Shown: positions 1 to 7,737 of the stretch, piece by piece
Layout of the letters: each line of letters opens with the position of its first letter
Numbering within the stretch: the first letter of the stretch is position 1
NCBI RefSeq assembly: GCF_006438825.1
Contig: NZ_RCZP01000051.1
Span: 1 to 32,191 of the forward strand
Length of the DNA: 32,191 nucleotides
DNA from: Muricoccus nepalensis
Lineage (GTDB): Bacteria > Pseudomonadota > Alphaproteobacteria > Acetobacterales > Acetobacteraceae
Direction of reading: 5' to 3'
Notes under the pieces: generated by a model
What the model was told of the DNA's origin: nothing
The model's database searches: none
The model's input: only the letters and a program-made list of their open reading frames with translations
Made by a program: the position numbers and the translations under genes

Positions 1-2099
1 CGCAGCTCACCGGCCTGCGCTCGACCCAGCTCGGCGCCCTCAGCACCACCCAGCTCGGCGGCCTCACCTCCACCCAGCTCGGCTCCCTCTCCACCGCCCA
101 GGTCGGCGGCCTCACCACCACCGAGCTCGATGCTCTCGACACCACCCAGCTCGCCGGCCTGCGCTCCACCCAGCTCGGTGCCCTGACCACGACGCAGCTC
201 GCCGGCCTCAACACCACCAGCCTCGGCGCCCTCGCCGCCACCCAGGTCAGCGGCTTCACCACCACCCAGCTCGGCGCGCTGACCACCACCCAGGTCGGCG
301 GCCTCAGCACCACGGGCCTCGGCGCCCTCACCACGGCGCAGCTCACCGGCCTGCGCTCGACGCAACTCGGCGCGCTGGACACCACCCAGCTCGGCGGCCT
401 CACCTCCACCCAGCTCGGCTCCCTCTCCACCACCCAGGTCGGCGGCCTCACCACCACCGAGCTCGACGCCCTCTCCACCACCCAGCTCGCCGGCCTCAAG
501 TCGACGCAACTCGGTGCCCTGACCACGACGCAGGTCGGCGCCCTGAACGTCACCAACCTCGGCGCCCTCACCACGACGCAGCTCACCGGCCTGCGCTCGA
601 CGCAGCTCGGTGCGCTGGACACCACCCAGCTCGGCGGCCTCACCTCCACCCAGCTCGGCTCCCTCTCCACCGCCCAGGTCGGTGGCCTCACCACCACCGA
701 GCTCGACGCCCTCTCCACCACCCAGCTCGCCGGCCTCAGGTCGACGCAACTCGGTGCGCTCACCACGACGCAGGTCGGCGCCCTGAACGTCACCAACCTC
801 GGCGCCCTCACCACGACGCAGCTCACCGGCCTGCGCTCGACCCAGCTCGGCGCCCTCAGCACCACCCAGCTCGGCGGCCTCACCTCCACCCAGCTCGGCT
901 CCCTCTCCACCGCCCAGGTCGGCGGCCTCACCACCACCGAGCTCGATGCTCTCGACACCACCCAGCTCGCCGGCCTGCGCTCCACCCAGCTCGGCGCGCT
1001 GACCACGACGCAGCTCGCCGGCCTCAACACCACCAGCCTCGGCGCCCTCGCCGCCACCCAGGTCAGCGGCTTCACCACCACCCAGCTCGGTGCGCTGACC
1101 ACGACCCAGGTCGGCGGCCTCAGCACCACGGGCCTGGCTGCCCTCACCACGACGCAGCTCACCGGCCTGCGCTCGACCCAGCTCGGCGCGCTGGACACCA
1201 CCCAGCTCGGCGGCCTCACCTCCACCCAGCTCGGCTCCCTCTCCACCACCCAGGTGGTTGGTTTCACCACCACGGGTCTGAGCAGCCTTACGACCACTCA
1301 GCTCGTCGGGCTGCGAACCGCGGTCCTCGCGGCGCTCAGCACGACGCAGATCGGTGGCCTGAGCTCCGACCAGCTGGCTGGCCTGAGCACGACGCAGATC
1401 CGCGGCATCGAAGTGACCGACATTGCCGTGCTGACGGAGACGCAGCTTGGCGGCCTCAGCTCGGCCCAGCTCGGCGCCTTGAGCACCACGCAAGTCGTGG
1501 CCCTCTCGACGACCGGTCTGGCCGCGCTGACCACCACCCAGCTCGGCGGTCTGAACTCCACGCAGTTTGGGGCGCTGACCACCACCCAGCTTGGGTCCTT
1601 GTCGAGCACCACGCTGGAAGCGCTCAGCACAACCCAGATGAGCGGCCTCAGGCCGACCCAGCTGGCCGCGCTGAACACCACGCAGGTGGGCGGCCTGACC
1701 TCCACTCAGCTCGGGGCGCTCACCACGACGCAGATCGGCGGCCTGGAGATCACCGACATCGCAGTGCTCACGACGACCCAGTTCGGCGGCCTCACGGCCA
1801 CGAGCATCCGGGCGCTGACGACGACCCAGTTCGGGGCGCTGACCACCACCCAGATCGGTGAGTTCAGCACCACGCAGGTCGGTGGCCTCTCCCGCACCGA
1901 GATCGCGGCGCTGACGACCACACAGGCGAGCAGCTTCAGCACGACGGCGATCACGGCCTTCTCGACCACCCAGGTGTCCGGCCTCAGCACGTCGAGCATC
2001 GCGGCGCTGAGCACCACGCAGGGGTCCGCCTTCACCTCCACCCAGGTTCAGGCGATGACCGCCCCCCAGGTGAATGCGCTGCTCACGCTGCTGAGCTGA
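1..2099 (+). CDS. Thr-rich octapeptide-repeat protein, 5' end outside the window
   Basis: One reading frame is open from base 3 (bases 1-2 finish an earlier codon) to the TGA at 2097-2099, giving at least 698 residues; the start lies upstream of the window. GTG at 1254 is an internal Val codon, not a start. Almost the whole protein is an eight-residue repeat of the form T-Q-[LIV]-x-x-[LF]-[ST]-[ST], with hydrophobic residues at fixed places and two to four Thr/Ser per unit. The final residues (about 12) leave the repeat and end in a hydrophobic ALLTLLS tail. No membrane segment, cysteine or enzymatic motif is visible. Similar Thr-Gln repeats occur in large proteins of Acetobacteraceae and Methylobacterium, often named heme-utilisation or beta-strand-repeat proteins without experimental support. 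A solenoid surface protein or adhesin is my inference; the function is unknown. The next gene is a GT41 glycosyltransferase. Confidence 0.85.
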   Translation, partial: QLTGLRSTQLGALSTTQLGGLTSTQLGSLSTAQVGGLTTTELDALDTTQLAGLRSTQLGALTTTQLAGLNTTSLGALAATQVSGFTTTQLGALTTTQVGGLSTTGLGALTTAQLTGLRSTQLGALDTTQLGGLTSTQLGSLSTTQVGGLTTTELDALSTTQLAGLKSTQLGALTTTQVGALNVTNLGALTTTQLTGLRSTQLGALDTTQLGGLTSTQLGSLSTAQVGGLTTTELDALSTTQLAGLRSTQLGALTTTQVGALNVTNLGALTTTQLTGLRSTQLGALSTTQLGGLTSTQLGSLSTAQVGGLTTTELDALDTTQLAGLRSTQLGALTTTQLAGLNTTSLGALAATQVSGFTTTQLGALTTTQVGGLSTTGLAALTTTQLTGLRSTQLGALDTTQLGGLTSTQLGSLSTTQVVGFTTTGLSSLTTTQLVGLRTAVLAALSTTQIGGLSSDQLAGLSTTQIRGIEVTDIAVLTETQLGGLSSAQLGALSTTQVVALSTTGLAALTTTQLGGLNSTQFGALTTTQLGSLSSTTLEALSTTQMSGLRPTQLAALNTTQVGGLTSTQLGALTTTQIGGLEITDIAVLTTTQFGGLTATSIRALTTTQFGALTTTQIGEFSTTQVGGLSRTEIAALTTTQASSFSTTAITAFSTTQVSGLSTSSIAALSTTQGSAFTSTQVQAMTAPQVNALLTLLS
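3..1253 (+). repeat. Higher-order repeat units of 14 and 10 octads
   Basis: The block encoding QLTGLRSTQLGAL begins at 3, 339, 579, 819 and 1155, so units are 336, 240, 240 and 336 bp (14, 10, 10 and 14 octads) plus a partial fifth. By eye, 3-338 and 819-1154 differ at about 7 positions, and 339-578 and 579-818 at about 7. The 10-octad unit looks like the 14-octad unit with four octads lost in its second half. Homogeneity stops abruptly near 1253. Confidence 0.88.
3..2072 (+). repeat. 24-bp tandem repeat array encoding octapeptides
   Basis: About 86 in-frame copies of a 24-bp unit (consensus close to ACC ACC CAG CTC GGC GGC CTC) encode the octapeptide. Units upstream of 1254 are nearly identical in DNA. 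Those from 1254 onward keep the protein pattern but have drifted in sequence, with Phe, Ile and Met replacing Leu in places. Phase is never broken, so purifying selection acts on the eight-residue spacing. Confidence 0.9.
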
Positions 2100-2103
2100 G
2101 GAC

Positions 2104-2131
2104 GAGGGGGCCGGGCCTGCCCCGGCCCCTC
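2104..2131 (+). terminator. Terminator-like hairpin after the repeat-protein gene
   Basis: Arms 2104-2115 and 2121-2131 pair over 11 bp with one bulged G and a 5-nt loop, starting 4 nt after the stop codon. No T-tract follows, as is common in very GC-rich genomes, so this may be a Rho-assisted or mRNA-end structure rather than a classic intrinsic terminator. Confidence 0.5.
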
Positions 2132-2247
2132 GCCACCGAATCGAGTCTAAACGCCGACGAGAGCGACGGACGCTCGCCGAGGCCACCGAATTGCTTCATA
2201 ATAGAAACGACCTGAGCCGCGGAGTCGGCCGGGTCGGCGCTTGATCC
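2132..2247 (+). other. Intergenic leader before the glycosyltransferase
   Basis: GCCACCGAAT occurs twice (2132-2141 and 2182-2191), 50 bp apart, with a small GAGCG/CGCTC hairpin (2161-2165 with 2171-2175) between. CATAAT at 2197-2202 lies in a rare A/T-rich patch and could be a -10 element, but no good -35 box stands 16-18 bp upstream. The direct repeats could be regulator sites. The gene may have its own promoter here; support is weak. Confidence 0.25.
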
Positions 2248-2255
2248 AGGAAGGA
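2248..2255 (+). promoter_or_regulatory. Ribosome binding site that fixes the GT41 start
   Basis: AGGAAGGA at 2248-2255 is a strong Shine-Dalgarno match 9 nt before GTG 2265. An upstream in-frame TTG at 2241 would precede this site, and TTG 2256 would touch it, so GTG 2265 is preferred. Confidence 0.65.
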
Positions 2256-2264
2256 TTGGCTCGC

Positions 2265-4304
2265 GTGGCAGAACCGGAGTTGCAGACCTCCCCCACCGCC
2301 GGCACCGCCGCTCAGGTGGAACTGGCAACGGCCCTCGCCCGGGCGGGTGCCCGCCAGATGACCGCCGAGCAGGCGATCGGCGAGGCCAACCGCCTGACGG
2401 TGCACGGTCCCGCCGCGGCGGCGGCCCTCTACAAGACCTGGCTCGCCTGCAACGCCGGTGACCCTGGCCTTCCCGCCATCTACTTCAACTACGCGGTCTG
2501 CCTGTCCGATAGCGGGGACCTGGCGGGCGCCGTCAACGCCCTCCGGGAAACCATCCGGCTGAAGGCCGATTTCGGCCCAGCCTACATCAATCTCGGCAGC
2601 CTGCTGGAACGGATGGGAATGGCCGGCCCGGCCGTGGAGACCTGGCTTTCCTACGTGGGATTGCAGGCGGGCGTGACGCCGGACGCGTTGAGCTACAAGC
2701 TGCTGGCGTTGAAGCAGACCGGCCGCGTCCTGGAGGCCGCCCAGGAGGACGCCGCCGCCGAGGATGCGCTTCGCCAGTCCCTGGAACTGAACCACGACCA
2801 GCCCGACGTGGTGCAGCACGTCATCGCGCTGCGCCAGCGCCAGTGCAAGTGGCCCGTCCTGGCGGCCAGCGACCGGCTGGAGCCGGCCAAGCTGCAGCCC
2901 GCGATCTCGCCGCTGTCGGCCGCCTACCACACCGACGACCCGATCTTCCACCTCGCCAACGCCTACCACTATGCCCGGCGCACGATCGGCCGCCCGCCGC
3001 GCCCTCGCCTCGTCGAGGTGCCGCGCGCGCCGGAACCGGGGCGCCGGCTGCGGATCGGCTATGTTTCCTCCGACCTGCGGGACCACGCCGTCGGCTTCGC
3101 GATGACCGATGTCCTCGAGTCGCACGACCGCGGCCGGGTGGAGGTGTTCGCCTACTACTGCGGCATCAACACCGTCGACGAGACCCAGCGCCGGACCCGC
3201 CGCGCGGTCGACCACTGGACGGACCTGAACGGCCTGGACGACGCCAGGGCGGCGCAGGTCATCCGCCAGCACGGCATCGACATCCTCGTGGACCTGAACG
3301 GCTACACCAAGGACGCCCGCACCAAGGTCTTCGCGATGCGCCCGGCGCCCGTGGCGGTGAACTGGTTCGGCTTCCCCGGCTCCATGGGCAGCCCTTACCA
3401 CCACTACATCGTCGCCGATAACGTGATCATCCCGCCCGAGAACGAGCTCTACTACTCCGAGAAGGTGCTTCGCCTTCCCTGCTACCAGCCGAACGACCGC
3501 AAGCGCATCGTGGCACCGGCGCCCACCCGCCAGGAGGCCGGGCTTCCCGAGGATGCCTTCGTCTTCTGCTGCCTCAACGGGATGCAGAAGCTCACCCCGC
3601 GCTGCTTCGAGCGCTGGATGGCCATCCTGCGCCAGGTTCCGGACAGCGTGCTCTGGCTTCTCGGCGGAACCCCCGACACGAACGAGCGGCTGCGCGCCCA
3701 GGCCCAGGCCGCGGGCGTGGCGGGGGAGCGGATCCTTTTCGCGGACCGCCGGTCGAACCCGCACCACCTGGCGCGGATGCAGCTTGCCGACCTCTTCATC
3801 GACACCTTTCCCTACGGGGCCCACACCACGGCCTCGGACGCGCTCTGGGTCGGGCTGCCGATCCTTGCGCTGTCTGGGCGCAGCTTCGCCACGCGGGTCT
3901 GCGCGAGCCTCGTCACCGCGGCCGGCCTGCCGGAACTCGTCTGCCGCACGTCCGAGGAATACGTCGCCCGCGCCGTCGAGCTCGCGCGGGACCGGCCGCA
4001 GCTCGCCGCCCTTCGCGCGCGGCTGAAGGCCGGGCGCGACACCTGCACCCTCTTCGACACGCCGGGCCTGGTCCGGTCGCTCGAGGATCTCTACGCAGGA
4101 ATGCAGGAGGACCGCCGGGCCGGCACCCTCCCCCGCCCCGACCTCGCGAACCTCGACCTCTACCACGAGATCGGCGCGGCCGAGGACCTCGAGGCCCGGG
4201 AGACGCTCGACGACGAGGCCTACCTCGCGCATTACCGGGAGCGCCTGGCGGACTTCGACGCCGATTTCCCGGTGCGCGCCGACCGGCGGCTCTGGGCGGG
4301 GTAG
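2265..4304 (+). CDS. TPR-GT41 glycosyltransferase (O-GlcNAc transferase/SPINDLY-like)
   Basis: 679 residues from GTG 2265. Residues of roughly 30-200 form TPR-like helices (the segment around YFNYAVCLSDSGDLAGAV, then AYINLGSLLERMG). The rest is a GT41 catalytic region resembling eukaryotic OGT: IGYVSSDLRDH with His274 at the position of human OGT His498, FCCLNGMQKLTP with Lys442 where OGT has its UDP-binding Lys842, and GAHTTASDALWVGLP with His520-Thr521-Thr522 matching the OGT HTT motif. The family transfers a sugar from a nucleotide donor to Ser/Thr (OGT, SPINDLY) or Asn (HMW1C). There is no signal peptide or membrane segment, so it should act in the cytoplasm before export of its target. 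It lies 165 bp after a protein with hundreds of Thr/Ser, which is the obvious candidate acceptor. Donor sugar and acceptor are inferred, not shown. Confidence 0.85.
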   Translation: MAEPELQTSPTAGTAAQVELATALARAGARQMTAEQAIGEANRLTVHGPAAAAALYKTWLACNAGDPGLPAIYFNYAVCLSDSGDLAGAVNALRETIRLKADFGPAYINLGSLLERMGMAGPAVETWLSYVGLQAGVTPDALSYKLLALKQTGRVLEAAQEDAAAEDALRQSLELNHDQPDVVQHVIALRQRQCKWPVLAASDRLEPAKLQPAISPLSAAYHTDDPIFHLANAYHYARRTIGRPPRPRLVEVPRAPEPGRRLRIGYVSSDLRDHAVGFAMTDVLESHDRGRVEVFAYYCGINTVDETQRRTRRAVDHWTDLNGLDDARAAQVIRQHGIDILVDLNGYTKDARTKVFAMRPAPVAVNWFGFPGSMGSPYHHYIVADNVIIPPENELYYSEKVLRLPCYQPNDRKRIVAPAPTRQEAGLPEDAFVFCCLNGMQKLTPRCFERWMAILRQVPDSVLWLLGGTPDTNERLRAQAQAAGVAGERILFADRRSNPHHLARMQLADLFIDTFPYGAHTTASDALWVGLPILALSGRSFATRVCASLVTAAGLPELVCRTSEEYVARAVELARDRPQLAALRARLKAGRDTCTLFDTPGLVRSLEDLYAGMQEDRRAGTLPRPDLANLDLYHEIGAAEDLEARETLDDEAYLAHYRERLADFDADFPVRADRRLWAG

Positions 4305-4335
4305 TCAACAGCGTCGCGCGGGGGCGGCCCTGTCG

Positions 4336-4351
4336 GCGCCGCCTCCGGCGC
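4336..4351. terminator. Small hairpin between convergent genes
   Basis: GCGCCG (4336-4341) and CGGCGC (4346-4351) pair around a 4-nt loop in the 56-bp gap between the convergent stops at 4304 and 4361. It could serve either strand. There is no T-tract, and the short stem gives little certainty. Confidence 0.3.
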
Positions 4352-4360
4352 GGCGCGCCC

Positions 4361-5350
4361 TCAGAGAAGGGCGGCGCTCTCCCGCGGCCTTGCCTTGCCG
4401 CCCGTCGAGAGAAGATCGCTGAAGTAGGCGATCGTGCTCTCCAACCCCTTCTCCAGATCCACCTTCGGCGACCAGTCCAGCAGATCGCGCGCCTTGGTGA
4501 TGTCGGGGCAGCGCTGCGTCGGGTCGTCCTGCGGCCGCGGCCGGAACACGAGGCGGGAGCTCGACCCCGTGAGCGCCAGGACGCGCTCTGCCAGTTCCCG
4601 GACGGTGATCTCGTGCGGGTTGCCGAGGTTGACCGGCCCCGTCACGGTCCGCGGCGTGCCCATCATCCGCAGGAAGCCCTCGATCAGGTCGTCGACGAAG
4701 CAGAAGGCGCGCGTCTGCTCGCCGTCCCCGTAGAGGGTGATGTCGTCCCCGCGCAGCGCCTGGACGATGAAGTTGGAGACGACGCGGCCGTCGTCGGGGT
4801 GCATGCGCGGCCCGTAGGTGTTGAAGATCCGCACCACCTTGATCGCCAGCCCGTGCTGCCGGTGGTAGTCGAAGAACAGCGTCTCGGCGCAGCGCTTGCC
4901 CTCGTCGTAGCAGGCGCGGGGGCCAAGGGTGTTGACGTTGCCCCAGTACTCCTCGCGCTGGGGATGCACGTTGGGGTCGCCGTAGATCTCGCTCGTGGAG
5001 GCCTGCAGCACCGGCACGCGCAGCCGCTTCGCCAGGCCGAGGACGTTGATCGCGCCCAGCACGCTCGTCTTCGTGGTCTGCACGGGGTCGTGCTGGTAGT
5101 GAACGGGCGAGGCCGGGCAGGCGAGATTGTAGATCTCGTCCACCTCGACGTAGAGCGGGAAGGTCACGTCGTGGCGCAGGAGCTCGAAGCGCGGGTTGCC
5201 CAGCAGGTGCGCGATGTTGCTCCGCCGTCCCGTGAAGAAGTTGTCCACGCAGAGCACCTCGTGCCCCGCGGCCAGCAGCCGCTCGCAGAGATGCGACCCG
5301 AGGAACCCGGCGCCGCCGGTGACCATGACGCGCTTGCTGATCAGGCTCAT
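4361..5350 (-). CDS. uxs: UDP-glucuronate decarboxylase (UDP-xylose synthase), SDR family
   Basis: 329 residues starting at ATG 5350 behind AAGGAAGG (11 nt upstream). It is an extended short-chain dehydrogenase/reductase with the Rossmann motif GGAGFLG (12-18), [13 protein letters not shown], the QASTSEIYG segment (116-124) and catalytic Tyr148-x-x-x-Lys152 in [10 protein letters not shown]. These stretches are characteristic of UDP-glucuronate decarboxylases, which oxidise UDP-GlcA at C4, decarboxylate it and re-reduce it to UDP-xylose. Closely related dTDP- or UDP-hexose epimerases/dehydratases are the alternatives. The enzyme is cytosolic. It lies tail to tail with the GT41 gene and may supply a donor for glycan or protein glycosylation; that link is inferred from position only. 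Confidence 0.85.
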   Translation of the reverse strand: MSLISKRVMVTGGAGFLGSHLCERLLAAGHEVLCVDNFFTGRRSNIAHLLGNPRFELLRHDVTFPLYVEVDEIYNLACPASPVHYQHDPVQTTKTSVLGAINVLGLAKRLRVPVLQASTSEIYGDPNVHPQREEYWGNVNTLGPRACYDEGKRCAETLFFDYHRQHGLAIKVVRIFNTYGPRMHPDDGRVVSNFIVQALRGDDITLYGDGEQTRAFCFVDDLIEGFLRMMGTPRTVTGPVNLGNPHEITVRELAERVLALTGSSSRLVFRPRPQDDPTQRCPDITKARDLLDWSPKVDLEKGLESTIAYFSDLLSTGGKARPRESAALL

Positions 5351-5615
5351 GGAACTATCGTCCTTCCTTCTGAAATGCGTGGCCGGGGCCGGCGCCGTCC
5401 GGCCGCGGCGCCCGGTCCCGGCGCCCCGCGGCCGGGGAGGCCACCCCGTCGCGGGGCCGGCGCGCCCGGTGGCCGTGAGAGCGCGCGGCGGGCGCCTCCC
5501 GGCCGGCCGTGCCGCGGCCCGGCGGGGCGATCGCCCCTTCGCCGGGGTCTGCGGCCTTGTCGTCCAGTGGCTTCAACTTTCCAGCTGCCCCGCTCCGAAC
5601 AGCCGGTTCGGGGGG

Positions 5616-5644
5616 ATGATGAAACCTGATCGAAACGCTTGCAA
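5616..5644 (-). promoter_or_regulatory. Candidate promoter for the uxs-like gene
   Basis: On the minus strand TTGCAA (5644-5639) is followed after exactly 17 nt by CATCAT (5621-5616). Each box matches the sigma-70 consensus at about 4 of 6 positions. Transcription would begin near 5609, leaving a GC-rich leader of about 260 nt before ATG 5350. Confidence 0.35.
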
Positions 5645-5680
5645 CCGCGGGTAGCATAATCGGCGGGGCGCGTCCTTCCT

Positions 5681-5694
5681 ATGCCGCGCGGCAT
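5681..5694. other. 14-bp perfect palindrome after the GHR gene
   Basis: ATGCCGCGCGGCAT is a perfect palindrome 3 nt beyond the stop codon of the glutathionyl-hydroquinone reductase gene. It could be a weak transcript-end hairpin or a protein binding site. No T-run follows. Confidence 0.3.
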
Positions 5695-5697
5695 GCG

Positions 5698-6678
5698 TCA
5701 GGCGCCGGCGCCCTCGGCCGGGCCGCGGCCGTGCGGCGCGGAGAGGTCCTGCAGGGGACCCAGGGGCACGATGCCCGTCGGGTTGATGGTGCGGTGGCTC
5801 CCGTAATAGTGGCGCTTGATATGGTCGAAGTCGCAGGTCTCCCCGAAGCCCCGCGACTGAAAGAGGTCGCGCAGATAGGGGAACAGGGCGGGGTAGGCGG
5901 CGACTTGGCGCAGGTTGCACTTGAAGTGGCCGTGATAGACCGCGTCGAACCGGACCAGGGTGGTGAAGAGGCGGATATCCGCCTCCGTCAGCCGGTCGCC
6001 CAGGAGATAGCGCCGCGACGCGAGGCGCTCGTCGAGCGCGTCCAGGGTCGCGAACAGCGGGCGCACCGCGTCCTCGTAGGCCTCCTGCGTCGTCGCGAAG
6101 CCGGCCTTGTACACCCCGTTGTTGACGGTGTCGTAGATCGTGGCGTTCAGCGCGTCGATGCCATCCCGCAGGCCATCGGGGTAGTGGTCGCCCGGCCCGC
6201 CGAAGGCGTGGTCCAGCATGCGGATGATCTCGGAGGACTCGTTGTTCACGATCGTCCCGCGCCGCTTGTCCCAGAGCACGGGCACCGTCACGCGGCCGGT
6301 GTAGCGGGGATCCGCGGCCGTGTAGACCTCGTGCAGGAAGCGGGCGCCGTGGATGGGGTCGGGGATGACGCCCGGCCCTTCCTCGAAGGTCCAGCCGTTC
6401 TCCGCCATGTGCGGGTGCACGACCGAGACGCCGATCGCGCCCTCGAGTCCCTTGCGCGCGCGCATGATGAGGGCGCGGTGCGCCCAGGGGCAGGCGAGCG
6501 AGACGTAGAGGTGGTAGCGCCCGGCCTCCGCCGCGAAGCCGCCCTCGCCGGAGGGGCCGGGCGCGCCGTCGGGCGTGACCCAGTGGCGGAAGGCGCTCTC
6601 CTTGCGGAGGAAGCGGCCGCCGCTGGCCTTGGTGTCGTACCACTGGTCCCGCCACTGGCCATCCACGAGCAATCCCAT
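5698..6678 (-). CDS. Glutathionyl-hydroquinone reductase (Xi-class GST, YqjG/ECM4 family)
   Basis: 326 residues from ATG 6678, preceded by GAGGGGG about 8 nt upstream. The N-terminal thioredoxin-like domain carries the Xi-class active-site motif CPWAHR with Cys63. The long insert around FDAVYHGHFKCNL, the GDRLTEADIRLFTTL helix and the C-terminal HYYGSHRTINPTGIVPLGP block are hallmarks of this class. Family members reduce glutathionyl-hydroquinones to hydroquinones plus glutathione disulfide in the cytosol, protecting against quinone-glutathione adducts. The start lies 11 nt after the TRAP-protein stop, so the two are probably cotranscribed. hppD, whose product homogentisate is a hydroquinone, lies just upstream on the same strand, which suggests a detoxifying role. 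Length is normal for the family. Confidence 0.9.
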   Translation of the reverse strand: MGLLVDGQWRDQWYDTKASGGRFLRKESAFRHWVTPDGAPGPSGEGGFAAEAGRYHLYVSLACPWAHRALIMRARKGLEGAIGVSVVHPHMAENGWTFEEGPGVIPDPIHGARFLHEVYTAADPRYTGRVTVPVLWDKRRGTIVNNESSEIIRMLDHAFGGPGDHYPDGLRDGIDALNATIYDTVNNGVYKAGFATTQEAYEDAVRPLFATLDALDERLASRRYLLGDRLTEADIRLFTTLVRFDAVYHGHFKCNLRQVAAYPALFPYLRDLFQSRGFGETCDFDHIKRHYYGSHRTINPTGIVPLGPLQDLSAPHGRGPAEGAGA

Positions 6679-6689
6679 GGCGTGCCCCC

Positions 6690-7667
6690 TCAGCCCGCGC
6701 GGTAGGCGGCCAGGATGGCCGCGCCCTCGTCCCCGGCGCGCGCGGACCAGTCCGCCAGCACGGGCGCGGCGGCGGCGGCCAGGGCCGCGCGCAGCGGCGC
6801 CCCGCTCGCCACGGTGACCCCGTTCGCCCGCATCCGCGCCTCGTTCTCGGCGAGCCGGCCGAGGATGGCGCGGAACTGCCGCGCCTCCGTCTCCCGCGCG
6901 GCCTCGGCCACCGCCTCCCGCGCCGGCGCGGGCAGGGCCTGCAGGGCGGCGGTGCCGCAGAAGGCGAGGCTGAGGGGCGAGGCGTAGTCGAGCACGGTGA
7001 AGTGCGGCAGCACCTCCCAAAGCCGCGCCCCCGCGCCTCCGTCGCCGGAGGAGAGCGCGGCGTCCAGCTCGCCGGCGCGCAGGCGCGGCAGGGCATCGGC
7101 GAAGGAGACCTGCGCGGGCAGGGCGCCGGCCGCGCGCATCACCGCGGTGCTGGCCGCGTCGTAGGTGCGCACCCGAAGGCCGCGCAGCGCCTCCGGCCCG
7201 CCGACCGGGTTGCGCGACCAGAGGCCGGTCGCCGGCCAGGGCGTGGCGTAGAGAAGCGTCACCCCCCGCGCCTCGAGGGCGCGGGCGTAGGCGGGCCGCG
7301 CCGCGCGCAGCAGGCGCGCGGTGTCCGCGGCGGAGGCCGTGAGGAAGGGAAGCGCCGAGAGCTGGTAGAGGGCGCCCTCGCCCGCCAGCGCGCCGGTGAA
7401 GGCGTCGGCGGCCGTGACCCGCCCCTCCGCGGCCGCGCGGATCATGGCGGCGGAGCGCAGGCCGTCCGGGGCGTCGAAGCCGGGCGTGACCGCCAGCGCC
7501 CCGCCGGAGAGCCGCGCCGCGGCCCCCGCGAAGGTCGCGATCCCCTCGCCGGGCATGGCGCTGGCCGGGTACTCGGTGACGATGCGCCACTCGGTCGCCG
7601 CGCCAGCCTCGCGCGCCGCGAGGGCGGCCGGGGCGAGGGCGAGAAGGCTGCGGCGGGAGGGCATCAT
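6690..7667 (-). CDS. TRAP-type periplasmic substrate-binding protein (DctP family), orphan
   Basis: 325 residues from ATG 7667 (a second ATG follows immediately at 7664), with GGAGA 7 nt upstream. The N-terminus MMPSRRSLLALAPAALA is a signal peptide with a twin Arg and a hydrophobic core, probably cleaved after the AxA in EAGAA near residue 23. The body fits the DctP fold: WRIVTEYP at the mature start, the conserved ALRGLRVRTYD segment that contacts the carboxylate ligand through Arg, and LDYASPLSLAF. DctP proteins capture organic acids for a TRAP membrane transporter. No DctQ or DctM gene is nearby, so it must pair with distant permease genes or work as a sensor. Its placement between hppD and the hydroquinone reductase hints at an aromatic or keto acid ligand; that is inference. 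Confidence 0.8.
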   Translation of the reverse strand: MMPSRRSLLALAPAALAAREAGAATEWRIVTEYPASAMPGEGIATFAGAAARLSGGALAVTPGFDAPDGLRSAAMIRAAAEGRVTAADAFTGALAGEGALYQLSALPFLTASAADTARLLRAARPAYARALEARGVTLLYATPWPATGLWSRNPVGGPEALRGLRVRTYDAASTAVMRAAGALPAQVSFADALPRLRAGELDAALSSGDGGAGARLWEVLPHFTVLDYASPLSLAFCGTAALQALPAPAREAVAEAARETEARQFRAILGRLAENEARMRANGVTVASGAPLRAALAAAAAPVLADWSARAGDEGAAILAAYRAG

Positions 7668-7675
7668 CGGCGGGT

Positions 7676-7695
7676 CTCCGGGATCGTCCCCGGAG
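7676..7695 (-). promoter_or_regulatory. Hairpin covering the TRAP-protein ribosome binding site
   Basis: CTCCGGG (7676-7682) and CCCGGAG (7689-7695) form a perfect 7-bp inverted repeat with a 6-nt loop. On the minus strand the arm nearest the start contains the GGAG of the Shine-Dalgarno of the gene at 7667, so the hairpin could dampen translation. Confidence 0.35.
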
Positions 7696-7709
7696 TATCC
7701 CGCCCTGTC

Positions 7710-7731
7710 GCCCCCGGCCGCAACCGGGGGC
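7710..7731 (-). terminator. Terminator-like hairpin downstream of hppD
   Basis: GCCCCCGG (7710-7717) and CCGGGGGC (7724-7731) pair perfectly over 8 bp around a 6-nt loop, beginning 6 nt after the hppD stop on the minus strand. No T-tract follows. It may end most hppD transcripts and leave the two downstream genes on readthrough or their own promoter. Confidence 0.5.
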
Positions 7732-7737
7732 CGGCGG

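Larger units (their letters stand above)
5351..5697 (-). other. Long GC-rich leader upstream of the uxs-like gene
   Basis: About 350 bp without a convincing gene. All frames here are open only because of extreme GC content; none matches a family I know or has a proper ribosome binding site. Bases 5385-5545 are almost pure G/C with many self-complementary stretches (GGCCGG, GCGCCC, GCCGGC), so a transcript reading through on the minus strand would be heavily structured. Bases 5575-5665 are relatively A/T-rich and contain the best promoter candidate. Confidence 0.5.
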